Positions 1-9,246 of a stretch of DNA of 64,000 nt are shown piece after piece. Where the stretch lies: the NCBI GenBank assembly GCA_023411395.1, contig JAEYOV010000049.1:23254-87253 (forward strand), given 5' to 3'. A program made the position numbers and the translations under genes. Each line of letters starts with the position of its first letter. Positions within the stretch are counted from its first letter, which is position 1. Source of the DNA: Bacillota bacterium. Lineage in GTDB: Bacteria; Bacillota; Clostridia; Christensenellales; Aristaeellaceae. A model generated the notes under the pieces. The model did no database searches. It was not told where the DNA came from and was given only the letters and a program-made list of their open reading frames with translations.

Positions 1-99
1 CCCCACAATGCTGATGCCTTCCTGTTTGCCAAGGAAGTCCGCTACCAGCCTGCGCAGTTCCGCATTGTCGTCTACCAGCAATACCCGGATTCCATCCAT
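1..99 (-). CDS. Response regulator receiver domain, N-terminus (partial, Spo0A-like)
   Basis: Only the first 33 residues are in the window; the gene runs off the left edge. They read like the start of a CheY-type receiver: a hydrophobic first strand (RVLLVDDN) with the paired acidic residues that bind magnesium, then a helix ending in QEGISIVG. The DDN-x-E wording and the QEGI-IVG end resemble Spo0A more than NarL-type regulators, and the neighbourhood holds spore genes, but the DNA-binding domain is not visible. The start is the ATG at 97-99, preceded by GAAGGGTGG. A TATAAT-like -10 lies at 212-217 on this strand, and TTGTCGCAA, close to a Spo0A box, lies near 265-273. The name is an inference. 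Confidence 0.65.
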   Translation of the reverse strand, partial: MDGIRVLLVDDNAELRRLVADFLGKQEGISIVG

Positions 100-367
100 T
101 TGTCTACCACCCTTCCGCTCATTTGTACCTTTCTTTACATATAGATTGCTATTAATCGTGGTTGATGTGGGAAATCTGGAGTATTTGGGCTTTTTTTCAT
201 CATATGCGTGCATTATAGCACAAATATACTGCCTTCAGTAGCATTTGATAAAAAAAAAGCAGTTGCGACAACATATGTTGCAATTTTACACAAATCGACG
301 CGCTGTTCGCGGATTTTTTTGAAATCGGCACAATTGAACCCGCATTTGCGTCAAATAAGATAAGGAC
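100..367 (-). promoter_or_regulatory. Intergenic control region upstream of the response regulator
   Basis: No gene is visible here. On the minus strand it holds a TATAAT hexamer (212-217), a perfect 12-bp dyad CAACATATGTTG (269-280), and next to it TTGTCGCAA, one mismatch from the TGTCGAA core of Spo0A boxes. Autoregulation would fit if the downstream gene is spo0A, but no good -35 is seen. Confidence 0.35.
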
Positions 368-399
368 GCCCGCTTCGGAAAGGCAATTCCGAAGCGGGC
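368..399 (-). terminator. Rho-independent terminator of the zinc-ribbon/TPR gene
   Basis: Perfect stem of 12-13 bp (CCCGCTTCGGAA / TTCCGAAGCGGG) with a 6-nt loop, directly after the minus-strand stop at 411. The sequence that follows on the minus strand is moderately T-rich (TCCTTATCTTATTT). Confidence 0.75.
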
Positions 400-410
400 C
401 AAGTGCCTTG

Positions 411-2273
411 TTACGGCGCGAACCTATGGATAATGGCAGTGACGACACCATCTGTCAAATCATATTGCAGGACGAAGCGATTGTTCTCCAGCGTGAGGTA
501 GGTATATTGGATACTCTTTTGCTTTTCAGGCGTAAGCCTGATGATGCCCTCGCTGCTATCGTCAAAATACAGGCTCCGGTCGCCATTCTGGCTATCGGGC
601 TGGCGCATGTCCCGGAACTTATCGGTGACATCTTTTTCGCTCATCCCGATTTTTGTCTTTCGGGGTGCCGCAAACCTCTCCTGCGTTTGGTACACCTCCA
701 CCACCAGCCATTGGCCTTCTATGGAAGCCACAATGCAATGGCCCCAGCTATAGATCAATTTGTGGCACTCGCCCGCAATGTTCTTGACAGTCACAGTCTC
801 TTGGGATGCGGGCTCCCCGTTTGCCTGCACGAACGCCTCACGGGTGGTTTCAAGCAATTTGAAGCCCGGGAATACATCCTCCTCACTGTACATCATGCGG
901 AAAGGCACGTTCTGAATCTTATAACCCACCTCCAGCACGTTGGAGGTTTTGCCATATCCGTTTACCGCAATGGCTTTTAAAGTGACCCGGCCGCCGGGCA
1001 GCGGAATGGGCTGCCCCGTATAGCGCGGGGAATTCAAATCGGGGGTTCTGCCGTCCAGCGTATAGTACATGGTGATGTCCGTTTCTTTCCCCGGATAGCG
1101 CAGGCTTACATTCTGCGCCCGCTCATACGTCTTGGGGGCGAGGCCGGCCTTGGGCGCGTCGGGGGAAGGCATGACGATGCTGTAAGTCACGTCCAGCGGG
1201 TCGCTGTATAAATCCCCACTGACGCATACAGCCCGCAGCCTTTGCTGCGGCTGCTCCAGGTTCTCCTTGAGCAGGATCGTGCCTTCATAGGGAATGGCAT
1301 CCTTGGGGAACTCGCCCTCACCGATCAGGTACAGGATATCATAATCCTGGGGCGAGGAAAGATTGACCTGCTTTTCCTCACTGTAGCGGCCCGCGGGCAA
1401 GTCCGTCTCCGGCATGTGAGGAAGCGTTTCATCACGCTGCTGGCGGAAGGACGGCAAGCCTGTCTTCTCATGTGCCAGCTTCATCAGTTCCGCCGCCTCC
1501 GGGGTACGGTCCTTGGCAATCAGCAGGCGGATTTGGTTGCGGTAGGCCTCAGGCCGCTCCGGGCCGACTTCCTCATACAGCCGCACATAAATGGCCTGGG
1601 CTTCCTCCACTCTCCCGGCGGCTTCCAGGGCGGCGCCCAGGGAGAGAAGCCCGTCCATGTTATCGGGATTCTTTGTATCCGCCGTCTCAAAAGCCTCGAT
1701 CGCCTGATTGATAAGGCCCTGGTTCATGTATTCCTCGCCCACCTGCCAGTACGCCTGGGCGGAAGCGTCACGGCCCATGCGGGCCAATACCATCTGCCCG
1801 GCGGGCGTCCGGTTGAGATAGAAAAATCCGCCCACGATGCTAAGAAGAAAAAGGACAATCGCAAAGGCAAGGATGTGCATCCAGTTGACCATGTGTTTTT
1901 TCACCGGGTGAACCTTTTCCTGGCGGGTGCGCAGCTTGCGCACCTGGGATTCCGATACCTTTGGTATGCCGCGCCTGCTTTGAGGGCGGCCGGCATCCTC
2001 CAAAAAGCGCCCCACGCCCCGGCGGCGTTCCGGGCGCCGGTCGTCCCTGTACATTTTGGGCACATCCCGGGCAGCATCCCGGCGGGCCGCCGCTTCGTCC
2101 TTTGGTTCCGTGCGGCTGCTGCCCGGCAGCGGCTGGATGCCGCCCATGGCCCGGCCCTGGCGGATTCCCCGCACGCCCGGCTCCGGCTGGGGTCTTCTTT
2201 TCATCAGCGTGCCGCACCCCTCGCAGGTGATGGCGTCATCCGCCATATAGGCTCCGCATTTTTCACAGAGCAT
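411..2273 (-). CDS. Zinc-ribbon, single-TM, TPR protein with chitobiase-C-like domain
   Basis: 620 residues. Four cysteines at 3, 6, 17 and 20 form an N-terminal zinc ribbon, followed by about 100 basic, proline-rich, probably disordered residues. One membrane helix lies at about 132-153. After it come TPR-like helices (about 170-275) and a stretch near 380-450 (YTLDGRTP, then a VTLKAIA pattern) typical of the chitobiase/beta-hexosaminidase C-terminal fold found on cell-surface proteins. The start has GGAGGG 6 nt upstream. A terminator follows the stop. The layout suggests a cytoplasmic zinc ribbon and an exported repeat region, as in many Clostridia membrane proteins of unknown role. No enzyme motif was seen. 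Confidence 0.8.
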   Translation of the reverse strand: MLCEKCGAYMADDAITCEGCGTLMKRRPQPEPGVRGIRQGRAMGGIQPLPGSSRTEPKDEAAARRDAARDVPKMYRDDRRPERRRGVGRFLEDAGRPQSRRGIPKVSESQVRKLRTRQEKVHPVKKHMVNWMHILAFAIVLFLLSIVGGFFYLNRTPAGQMVLARMGRDASAQAYWQVGEEYMNQGLINQAIEAFETADTKNPDNMDGLLSLGAALEAAGRVEEAQAIYVRLYEEVGPERPEAYRNQIRLLIAKDRTPEAAELMKLAHEKTGLPSFRQQRDETLPHMPETDLPAGRYSEEKQVNLSSPQDYDILYLIGEGEFPKDAIPYEGTILLKENLEQPQQRLRAVCVSGDLYSDPLDVTYSIVMPSPDAPKAGLAPKTYERAQNVSLRYPGKETDITMYYTLDGRTPDLNSPRYTGQPIPLPGGRVTLKAIAVNGYGKTSNVLEVGYKIQNVPFRMMYSEEDVFPGFKLLETTREAFVQANGEPASQETVTVKNIAGECHKLIYSWGHCIVASIEGQWLVVEVYQTQERFAAPRKTKIGMSEKDVTDKFRDMRQPDSQNGDRSLYFDDSSEGIIRLTPEKQKSIQYTYLTLENNRFVLQYDLTDGVVTAIIHRFAP

Positions 2274-2294
2274 CGGCGTCCCTCCTTTCGGCGG

Positions 2295-2975
2295 TTATTC
2301 CAGAACGGGCCTCGGCCGGTTGTTCACCGGCCGGCCGTTGATGACCAGGTCAAAGGAGCAGTTCAGGAAAGCGGCAGCCTGCTCGCACATGATGATCCGG
2401 GCCAGATAAATCTGCAAATATTCCAGTACGGACGATGTATCATCCATGGTCAGCTCATGGCGGATAACCCTGCTTTTTCTATCCACGGTAACGTTGTTTT
2501 CCAGAATGGAAAAATTCACCCGGTCGTGCACGTCACCCAAATCGGGCTTGCCGCCCCGGACCCTGGTGCGGTGGGCGTCACTTTTGTCGCCGATCACAAG
2601 CGCCGCGCTCACTGCGCTGGAGATGGTGCCGCTCTGCTCCTCATGGTTGCCCACGGCGGTGACGATCTCCATAACGTCGCATATATCCAGCCCGGCCTCC
2701 CGCAAAAGCGGAAACAGCAAAATGGCGCCGTTGGGCCCGTGGTCATGACGGTTGACGGAGTTGCCCACATCATGGACCCAGCCGGCGATGGCGGCCAGCT
2801 CGGCTTCCCTGGGGGAATAACCGAGCGCTTTGAGCACTTGAGACGCGGTGCGGCTGACGTAGCTCACATGGCGCGGGCCGTGATCCGTATACCCCAGCGC
2901 CTCCAGATAGCGGTTGCCCGCCCGGATCAGCGCCTTGATGTTTTCATTCTGCTTGATTTCCTGTAAAGTGACCAT
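2295..2975 (-). CDS. HD-domain phosphohydrolase-like protein
   Basis: 226 residues from the ATG at 2975, chosen because GGAGG lies 6 nt upstream; the frame stays open to 3107 but has no ribosome site there. The HD signature is complete: DHGPRHV near residue 32, then WVHDVGN about 40 residues later, then HDHGPNGA and a later NHEEQSG and D. These are the metal ligands of HD hydrolases. Known relatives hydrolyse phosphomonoesters, nucleotides or cyclic nucleotides; the substrate cannot be read here. The gene stops 22 bp before the zinc-ribbon gene starts, so the two may be co-transcribed. Confidence 0.85.
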   Translation of the reverse strand: MVTLQEIKQNENIKALIRAGNRYLEALGYTDHGPRHVSYVSRTASQVLKALGYSPREAELAAIAGWVHDVGNSVNRHDHGPNGAILLFPLLREAGLDICDVMEIVTAVGNHEEQSGTISSAVSAALVIGDKSDAHRTRVRGGKPDLGDVHDRVNFSILENNVTVDRKSRVIRHELTMDDTSSVLEYLQIYLARIIMCEQAAAFLNCSFDLVINGRPVNNRPRPVLE

Positions 2976-3107
2976 TCCATCCCTCCTTTCGGAGACTTCG
3001 AAAAACGGCTGCGCCATTTTTTCGAGTTTGCACTTTTCGCCTGTGGGTATAACGCATCGGTCTGCACTGCGTTTGACCGGTGTTCCGTTTTCAAACGGCT
3101 TTGCCAT

Positions 3108-3425
3108 TTGAAAACTTCAGGTTCGGGGATTTCATCCCCTCACCCTAACCCACGGTCAGCGAAAAGTATAAAGAAAGCTTGCTCCGCAAGCGCCCCGCCC
3201 GCATGGCAAAGCCGGGCGAGACGATTTCAATTGAAGGGGCTCCCCCCCATCTGGCTCAATCGGCGCACTGCTTCGCTACCGCTCGCATTGCTTGTTTCGC
3301 CAGCCTCCTTCGCCTCGCTTTACCCGCCACAGGCGGCGCTTCGGCTACGGAGCCTTCAATGCATCCCCGGAAACTTGTCACCACTCCGCCTGCAGGCCCA
3401 TCTAAGCAAACATTATATCGAAAGT
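3108..3425. repeat. Non-coding intergenic stretch with short inverted repeats
   Basis: No believable gene is present. The stretch holds a small hairpin GCTTGC-TCC-GCAAGC (about 3177-3191), a second dyad around CCCGCCCG/CGGGCGAG-type arms (about 3195-3220), and GC-rich blocks without ribosome sites. It looks like a dispersed repeat, but that needs other copies in the genome to prove. Confidence 0.3.
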
Positions 3426-4250
3426 CTACTGCATTTTGATCATTGCTTCATAGCCGGGATCGTCATGGAACACCCGTTCCGGCGCGTCGCCGCCCAACCG
3501 CTCGATGGCGTTGCGTATCTCAATGAAGTCCAGGTACGGCAGATTTGGCTCCCCGGCGGCTTTCAATAGAGCAGGCAGCGCACGCTCGTCCGCCAGCCTG
3601 CCCAAATACCCGGCAAACAGCGCCCGGCGCTTTTTGTCCTCCTCAAAAAATTTCATGGCCAGCGCAAATACGGGCTCATGGCCGGGATAAGCGGTCAGCA
3701 CATCCAAAAGCGCCTCCTGCCCCGCCCGGTTGCAGCCATCGATGGCGTCCAGCATATCCGGAGCGACATCCCGGCCCATGGCCGCCAGGCTTTCCAGGGC
3801 ATTGTCGCACAGCTCATCCTTCTGCCGCCGGTTCAATTGCCAGGCAATATACAGCGCTTTGGGCGCGCTGCTCCTCATCTCCCGCAACAGGCCCACCGCC
3901 GTCATCCTGGCTTCCTGGGGGGCGGATACGTCCTGCAAAAGCGCCATCAGGCCCGGTTCGCAGTCCTTTCCCAATTCCAGTATCCTTTCCTGAAGCGGGT
4001 CCGGCACGGGCACGCGCTTTGCACAATATTCCCGCATCCATTGAACCAGTTCCGCCGCGTCGGAATACTGCTCAAAAAACGCTCCTGGCGTCGCCCCGTT
4101 CAGCCAGGGCGCAGGGGTGTTCAAAAAGCGCAGATACACTTTGAGCATGTCGCCTTCCATATCCTCCAGGGTTTTGTAATCGCGGCTGTGCTCTTTCACC
4201 CACTGAGATAAATATTCCGCGAAACGCCTGTCAAAGTCGATGCACCTCAA
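3426..4250 (-). CDS. HEAT-repeat-like helical protein
   Basis: 274 residues, almost entirely helical. Alternating motifs such as EARMTAVGLLREM, DNALESLAAMG and ADERALPALLKAAGE have the spacing of HEAT/PBS-lyase repeats. There is no signal peptide or membrane segment. The start overlaps the stop of the upstream TPR gene by 4 bp (ATGA), so the two are translationally coupled and probably work together. Such repeats bind other proteins. No catalytic motif was found. Confidence 0.7.
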   Translation of the reverse strand: MRCIDFDRRFAEYLSQWVKEHSRDYKTLEDMEGDMLKVYLRFLNTPAPWLNGATPGAFFEQYSDAAELVQWMREYCAKRVPVPDPLQERILELGKDCEPGLMALLQDVSAPQEARMTAVGLLREMRSSAPKALYIAWQLNRRQKDELCDNALESLAAMGRDVAPDMLDAIDGCNRAGQEALLDVLTAYPGHEPVFALAMKFFEEDKKRRALFAGYLGRLADERALPALLKAAGEPNLPYLDFIEIRNAIERLGGDAPERVFHDDPGYEAMIKMQ

Positions 4251-5950
4251 GCATTTTCCCCCTCTCCCGGATACAAGGTTTTAGGACTTAGCCTTTGAAT
4301 CCGGCGGATAATTCTTTGGACACGCCTAATGGAAATGGGCAGATCCCGCACTACCGCCTTGATGGCCTTATCACGGCCTTCCCGGTTCAGAAACAGGATC
4401 TCAAAAGCCTTGATCCATTGCAGCCCCCGCTCCCCGGACGCCTCCTCCCGCACGGCCCGGGGCAGTGCCCGGTATAATTCCGCCGCGAAGAAAGCCGCCT
4501 CCCGGCCGTTTCCCCAACGCCCCGCCTCCTTAAGGAATGCTTTGAGGAAGGAGCGCCATTGCGGAACGCCCCGAAGCTCCTGTGGGATGCATTGCACCTG
4601 GGTGATGCGCCGCCGGTAGGTGAGCACATAAGGCATAGGCTCCCCCATCCGGTTGAGTAGCAGCACGGCCCGGCGCTTCAGCTCCTCAGGCAGGGAATCA
4701 TCGGTGAGAAGCTCCTTGACAAGGCCCGCGGCCTCCGTCCCCACGGCGGCCAGCACACCGAGCAGCGCGCCCTGCAGCCTGTCGTCCGGCAGGGTAAAGG
4801 CCCAGCGCACCATTTTTTTGAGGGTGCTGTCCCTGCGCCACCGCTCCCTGAGCACTTCTTCCCCGCCGGAAAGTGCCGCGGCAATCAACTGCAGGCGGCG
4901 CTGGTTCTCCTCCCTGGGAAGAATGGGATGGTAGCTCAGCGTCTGCCGGCCGGCGGCCTCCCCTCTTTGAGCCTTTTCACAGAGGCTGTGGCCATATTCC
5001 GCCAGCAGGTTATCCGGATCGATCTGCAAAACCCTTGCCCACAGCGCCTTTGCCTTTTGCACATGATTCAGGTTGAAATATGCAACGGCCAGGCTGTGGA
5101 GCGTGCCTGTACGGTAAGGCGTCCACTGGCTGCGGGCCTGAAGAAACTTCAAAAGCAGTTCCCTCTGGTCAAGCTGGCTGGCGGTATGGCAAAACAAAAG
5201 CTCCTCATAGGGCGAATCGCACAACTCGGCGGTCTCCCGCAAAAACCCGGCCGCAGCCCTGGGTTTTTTCAGCATCCAAAGCGCACAGCACAGGGAGCAG
5301 CGGGCTTGCACACTTTGTTTGTCCCGCGCGCAGGCGGCCATGGCATGACGCAGCGCCTCCTTGGGCTTCCCTTCCGACAAAAGGGAAAGGGAGAGCATGG
5401 TGCGCACTCTGATTATATCCCTGGAAATGCGCAGCGCCCGCTTCAAATGCTCCGTGGCCTTATGCGGCCTGTCGTCGGCAAAAGCCTTCATCCCCCGGCG
5501 TATGAGCAGTTCGCCCCGGCTGTTCCCGGCGCCCATATCCACCCCGGAAAGCATTTCCAGCATGTCCCTGGCTTCCTCGGCATAGGGCCCCTCCGGGGCC
5601 AGGCGCAGGTAATGGAACAGCGCGTCCAGCGCCTCCTCGTTTTTCTGCAGGCCGTAATCATTGCAGGCCAGACCGTAATAGCACTCCGCCAAGTTGGGAT
5701 TCCGGCTTAGAAGCCTATACAAAAGGCGGCTGGACTGCTCAAAACACTCCATCTCGCTCAGCGTCTCCGCCAGATCCATCTGGATCTCCACATTGTCAGG
5801 CTCCTGGCGGGCCGCGCTGCGTAAAAGCTCCACCGCTTCCGGAAACCGCAAACTTCGGCGGTTATCCATGGCCCGTCTGTGCCAGTAATCGGTGGAGCGG
5901 ACAAAGGATACCACATCTCCGCGGCGGCGGGAAATACTTGCGTCTTTCAT
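4247..5950 (-). CDS. Tetratricopeptide-repeat protein
   Basis: 567 residues from the ATG at 5950, preceded by CGGAGA; an upstream in-frame start at 5986 lacks a ribosome site. The N-terminal half carries TPR units: FPEAVELLRSAARQEPDNVEI, then ECFEQSSRLLYRLLSRNPNLAE, then EALDALFHYLRLAPEGP, and later VQKAKALWARVLQIDPDNLLA. The C-terminal third is helical and basic. It is soluble, with no signal peptide. It is coupled by ATGA overlap to the HEAT-like gene. It probably acts as a scaffold; the partner is unknown. Confidence 0.75.
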   Translation of the reverse strand: MKDASISRRRGDVVSFVRSTDYWHRRAMDNRRSLRFPEAVELLRSAARQEPDNVEIQMDLAETLSEMECFEQSSRLLYRLLSRNPNLAECYYGLACNDYGLQKNEEALDALFHYLRLAPEGPYAEEARDMLEMLSGVDMGAGNSRGELLIRRGMKAFADDRPHKATEHLKRALRISRDIIRVRTMLSLSLLSEGKPKEALRHAMAACARDKQSVQARCSLCCALWMLKKPRAAAGFLRETAELCDSPYEELLFCHTASQLDQRELLLKFLQARSQWTPYRTGTLHSLAVAYFNLNHVQKAKALWARVLQIDPDNLLAEYGHSLCEKAQRGEAAGRQTLSYHPILPREENQRRLQLIAAALSGGEEVLRERWRRDSTLKKMVRWAFTLPDDRLQGALLGVLAAVGTEAAGLVKELLTDDSLPEELKRRAVLLLNRMGEPMPYVLTYRRRITQVQCIPQELRGVPQWRSFLKAFLKEAGRWGNGREAAFFAAELYRALPRAVREEASGERGLQWIKAFEILFLNREGRDKAIKAVVRDLPISIRRVQRIIRRIQRLSPKTLYPGEGENA

Positions 5951-6007
5951 AGAAAATCTCCGGCGGGGTTTACAATACACCCCCAATTATCATATACCAG
6001 GAAAAAA

Positions 6008-6907
6008 TCATGACCGGGATGCTTGCTTTAGAAGCTCCCGAAGGTCACCGGTGGTAAAGGCGTAGCGGCTTCGGCAAAAATGACAATTAAGCTCCGCTCC
6101 CTGATCCTCCGCAATCAACTGGCTCAGTTCGCGCCTGCCCAGGGCCACCAAGGCACGCTCCATGCGTCCGCGGCTGCAGCCGCATTCATAGCGCAAAGGC
6201 CGCCTTTCGAGAATGACCGGCTCAAGGCCCCTGAACCAATCCTCTGCAAGCTGCCCGATGGACGCGTAGTTCAGCTCGTTGCTGATGGCGGCGAACATGG
6301 GCGAACGAAGTTCCAACTGGTCCAGCGTTTCTTCCGCGCAGCCGGGCAGAGGCTGCAAAAAAAGTCCGCCTGACTGCAACACCTGATCTCCCGCCACCAG
6401 AACGCCCAGCGCCACAAGAGAGGGCTGCTGCTCGCTCTTGGCAAAATAGAGTGCAAAATCCTCGGCGATCTCGCCGGACACAAGCTCCACCTGGCCGATA
6501 TAGGGCTCCTTGAGCCCCATATCCTTGACCACGGTCATGCGCCCTTCCCGGCCCACGGCGCCGCCCACGTCCAGCTTTCCGCTGGCCGCCAGGGGCAAGT
6601 CCACCAACGGATTGTCTATACAGGCCTTCACCTGGCCGGGGACCGATACGGCTACCAGCGTTCCCGCCGGCCCGCCACCCTTCACCGTTACGGTGATGGA
6701 ATCCTTCGCGCCCTTGAGCATGGCGCCCATCATGGCTGTTCCGGTCATGAGCCTGCCCAGGGCCGCGGTACACACGGGCGTGGTGTGATGGATGTCCGCC
6801 GCTTCCTGGCAAAGCTGCCGGGTGCTGCAAAGAAGCACCCGTGCCTGCCCGTCCATGAGGGAGATGTGAAGCAGTTCATCCTGCTGATTATATGATGGCT
6901 GCATCAT
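6008..6907 (-). CDS. hslO: Hsp33 redox-regulated chaperone
   Basis: 299 residues from the ATG at 6907, which has AAGGA 8 nt upstream; the ATG at 6925 has none. Hsp33 holds unfolding proteins under oxidative stress and is switched on when its zinc-bound cysteines oxidise. All four cysteines are present: C242 and C244 (CGC) and C275 and C278 (CHFC). The N-terminal substrate-binding domain shows the family wording (GRLMTGTAMMGAMLKG, VKGGGPAGT). Length is normal. It lies 42 bp upstream of nothing related; it appears to be its own unit between a TPR gene and a methyltransferase. Confidence 0.95.
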   Translation of the reverse strand: MMQPSYNQQDELLHISLMDGQARVLLCSTRQLCQEAADIHHTTPVCTAALGRLMTGTAMMGAMLKGAKDSITVTVKGGGPAGTLVAVSVPGQVKACIDNPLVDLPLAASGKLDVGGAVGREGRMTVVKDMGLKEPYIGQVELVSGEIAEDFALYFAKSEQQPSLVALGVLVAGDQVLQSGGLFLQPLPGCAEETLDQLELRSPMFAAISNELNYASIGQLAEDWFRGLEPVILERRPLRYECGCSRGRMERALVALGRRELSQLIAEDQGAELNCHFCRSRYAFTTGDLRELLKQASRS

Positions 6908-6955
6908 CCTGTGATTCCTTCCCATAGATTCAACGAAAATAAAGAGCTTTCTGTT

Positions 6956-7717
6956 TCACCTGTAAGCCATTGGCGCCTGCCGTCTGAGGGCTGCCACGTG
7001 CCAGCGCTTTTCCCGGTCACCGGGCCGCTGCATATGGCAGTCGCCATAGAATGTTATCCCGGAGAAGCCTGCGTCCCGCAGCCACCCCTCCACTTCCGAC
7101 ATGGTATGGGCGCGCTGGCGCTGTCTTTCCTCGATGCGGCGGTACAGGCCGTCCTCCTGCTTGATGAAGATGCATAATTCCAGATCCACAATACACGTTT
7201 TGGGGGAATAATGGTTCTGCCACAGATAAGTAATGTTTGGCAGGTCCTCCCCCAGAAGCTGATCGCCAAGCAGGTATTGAAGCTTGTAGGGCGTGGAAAT
7301 GTCAAAGAACAGGCCGCCCCCGGGCCGCAGTGCCTGATAGGCGGCCTGAAAAAAATCCTGCACCTGCCGTGGGGTGGTCAGGTAGTTCACCCCGTCGCAG
7401 GTGCATAACACGGCATCCATGGCCCGGTGCAGCCGGAGGCTGCACATATCCTGTTTCACAAAAGGGATGGACGCTCCCGCCTTCCGGGCCTTTTGAGACG
7501 CCTGCCAGAGCATTTCCTGGGAGATATCAATCCCCGTGATGCCAAATCCCATCTTGAACAGCGGGAGGGTGAGCCCTCCCGTGCCGCAGGCGCATTCGGC
7601 CACCTTGCCTTCCCGAATACCGTGCTGCGCCATCATCTGCCTGTAAAAATCCGCCCAGGCAGGATAGTTTACATCCGCCATCAAAGCGTCGTACACCTGT
7701 GCAAAGGCTGTATACAT
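6956..7717 (-). CDS. SAM-dependent class I methyltransferase
   Basis: 253 residues from the ATG at 7717, with GAGGTG 4 nt upstream. The Rossmann-type SAM site is clear: EGKVAECACGTGGLTLPLF (motif I), then GIDISQEML (motif II acidic end), then CDGVNYL and LRPGGGLFFDIS (motif III/post). It starts with YDALM, as in the YqeM/Methyltransf_25 group of small cytosolic enzymes. The substrate is unknown. The next gene upstream is the SASP at 66 bp. It is probably co-transcribed with hslO. Confidence 0.85.
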   Translation of the reverse strand: MYTAFAQVYDALMADVNYPAWADFYRQMMAQHGIREGKVAECACGTGGLTLPLFKMGFGITGIDISQEMLWQASQKARKAGASIPFVKQDMCSLRLHRAMDAVLCTCDGVNYLTTPRQVQDFFQAAYQALRPGGGLFFDISTPYKLQYLLGDQLLGEDLPNITYLWQNHYSPKTCIVDLELCIFIKQEDGLYRRIEERQRQRAHTMSEVEGWLRDAGFSGITFYGDCHMQRPGDREKRWHVAALRRQAPMAYR

Positions 7718-7783
7718 ATACACCTCAGAGCTTTTGTTTTCATCCGTGGCCATACGTACCGGCATTCCACCCCGGCAGGCATT

Positions 7784-7960
7784 TCACCCCTGCCTTTTGC
7801 GGGAGCGCTTGCGCCCCATCTTGCCGCCGATACGGCCGCTTTCCTTGGCGGTTAGGCCCGCCCATCCCACCTCTGCCACCCGGTCCAATAACCCAAGTTC
7901 CCGAGCGGTCTCATATTTCTGCCGGTCCCGGGGGGACAGGGTTTCAAACACACCTGCCAA
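7784..7960 (-). CDS. Small acid-soluble spore protein, alpha/beta type
   Basis: 58 residues if translation starts at the TTG at 7958-7960, which has GGGAGG at the right distance; the longer frame to 8011 has no ribosome site. The sequence RQKYETARELGLL, then VGWAGLTAKESGRIGGKMG, is the alpha/beta SASP pattern. These proteins coat spore DNA and protect it from UV and heat; the Glu in KYE is the GPR protease region. The tail (RKRSRKRQ) is very basic. It lies on its own between a DUF624-like membrane protein and the methyltransferase. It is good evidence that the host sporulates. Confidence 0.88.
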   Translation of the reverse strand: MAGVFETLSPRDRQKYETARELGLLDRVAEVGWAGLTAKESGRIGGKMGRKRSRKRQG

Positions 7961-8017
7961 AATATCGCCTCCCTTTTCATTGGTAGCATGCGCCAAAGGG
8001 AGGCCGGCCATACTGAA

Positions 8018-8962
8018 CTATTCGTCGTCCTCTTCATCCATATCGTCGTCCTCTTCCTGGCTCAGGCCCCGGTTGACAGCAGCGCCCTCGATACGGGCAT
8101 TGATGAACCTGTCGAACACCGCATTGGAATAGCTGGCATATACGAAGCGGCTAAGCGAGAAGCCGATGAGTACATAATACAGCAGCACTCCCAGTATGAC
8201 CCACTCCACCCGGCTTGTTAAAAAGAGCACCGCCCCGCCGATGGCCAGGGGCACCGCCGACAATAGGCGCAATCCCACCGATTGGGGCAGGCGGCCGATG
8301 GACAGCAACAAGGCGTTGCGGATCAGGTCCTTGAATTTCAGCTTGTAGGTCACCATCAGCGGATACATGTAGATCACCGCCAGGAACCAGACCACGCCAA
8401 GCATGGTGGCGAGCACCTGCGGCACCACATAAAACGGAGACTCTGCAGCCTTCTGCCCGTAAAACATCCAGCAGACATACAGGATGATAGGCATCAATGA
8501 TGTGATAAAAGAAACCAAAAGCGCCTGCTTCCAGTTGGCCTTTACCGCATCCTTGAAATCGGACCACACAAAGGCGTGTTCATCCCGCGCCCAGTTGCGG
8601 GTAACGTAGCTTACCCCTGCGGTAAACGGTCCTGTGATGGTCACGCAGGGGATTAGCGCCACCAGCCACAAGATCAAGGTCCCAATCGCCATTTCCTGCT
8701 GCAATTCCTGGGGCAGCGCGATGGCCTGCCCTGCCTCGTCCACCCCTCCGCCAGTCAACAATGCCATAAGAAAAAACATCGTCATCAGGATCACCGGCAG
8801 CCAAACCACTGCATACATCAGATTCAGCCGCATCAGCCCAGCGAAACGGATGCGAAGCATCTCCCAAAAAAGCTGCCACCTGTTCTTGGGCAGATCCTCC
8901 TTGCGGTAATCACCCTTGCCACTCTTGCCATAATAGTAGCTGTTCATCATTTTCCCAAACAT
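8018..8962 (-). CDS. YesL/DUF624-like membrane protein
   Basis: 314 residues from the ATG at 8962 (GGAGG 7 nt upstream). Five or six membrane helices are visible: about 45-70, 100-125, 160-180, 190-215, 235-260 and 270-290. The central block GPFTAGVSYVTRNWARDE, followed by DFKDAVKANWKQAL, matches the YesL/DUF624 pattern. The C-terminus is strongly acidic (EEDDDMDEEDDE), which is unusual for the family. Relatives often sit near sugar transport genes, but no such genes are here. Function is unknown. Confidence 0.75.
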   Translation of the reverse strand: MFGKMMNSYYYGKSGKGDYRKEDLPKNRWQLFWEMLRIRFAGLMRLNLMYAVVWLPVILMTMFFLMALLTGGGVDEAGQAIALPQELQQEMAIGTLILWLVALIPCVTITGPFTAGVSYVTRNWARDEHAFVWSDFKDAVKANWKQALLVSFITSLMPIILYVCWMFYGQKAAESPFYVVPQVLATMLGVVWFLAVIYMYPLMVTYKLKFKDLIRNALLLSIGRLPQSVGLRLLSAVPLAIGGAVLFLTSRVEWVILGVLLYYVLIGFSLSRFVYASYSNAVFDRFINARIEGAAVNRGLSQEEDDDMDEEDDE

Positions 8963-9246
8963 GCGCTTTCCTCCTTGCACGATGCCACCGGAATATCATC
9001 ATATCATATTCTCAAAAGAATTTGAAGGGCAAGCCTTGTTTTCTTTGGCAATTCCCTTGGAAAAATACGGTTCAACCGCTTCCTTTCCACCCCATATCCA
9101 TGGTACAATGATGCAGTCCGGCAAAAAGCCTATTATCAAGCGGCAGTTTTGCATACAATATGCAGGCGGAGCCGCCGTTGCCAGGTTTTGTCGAATAAAA
9201 ATATTTCTTTCTGCCATTGCAAGAATTGGGAAGGGCGAACCGTTTT

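Noticed and set aside
408..2966. Long plus-strand frames opposite the minus-strand genes at 411-2975
   Set aside because: They mirror the codon pattern of the real minus-strand genes and have no ribosome sites.
7774..7794. GGCAGG/CCCTGCC hairpin as SASP terminator
   Set aside because: It overlaps the stop codon and has no T run after it.
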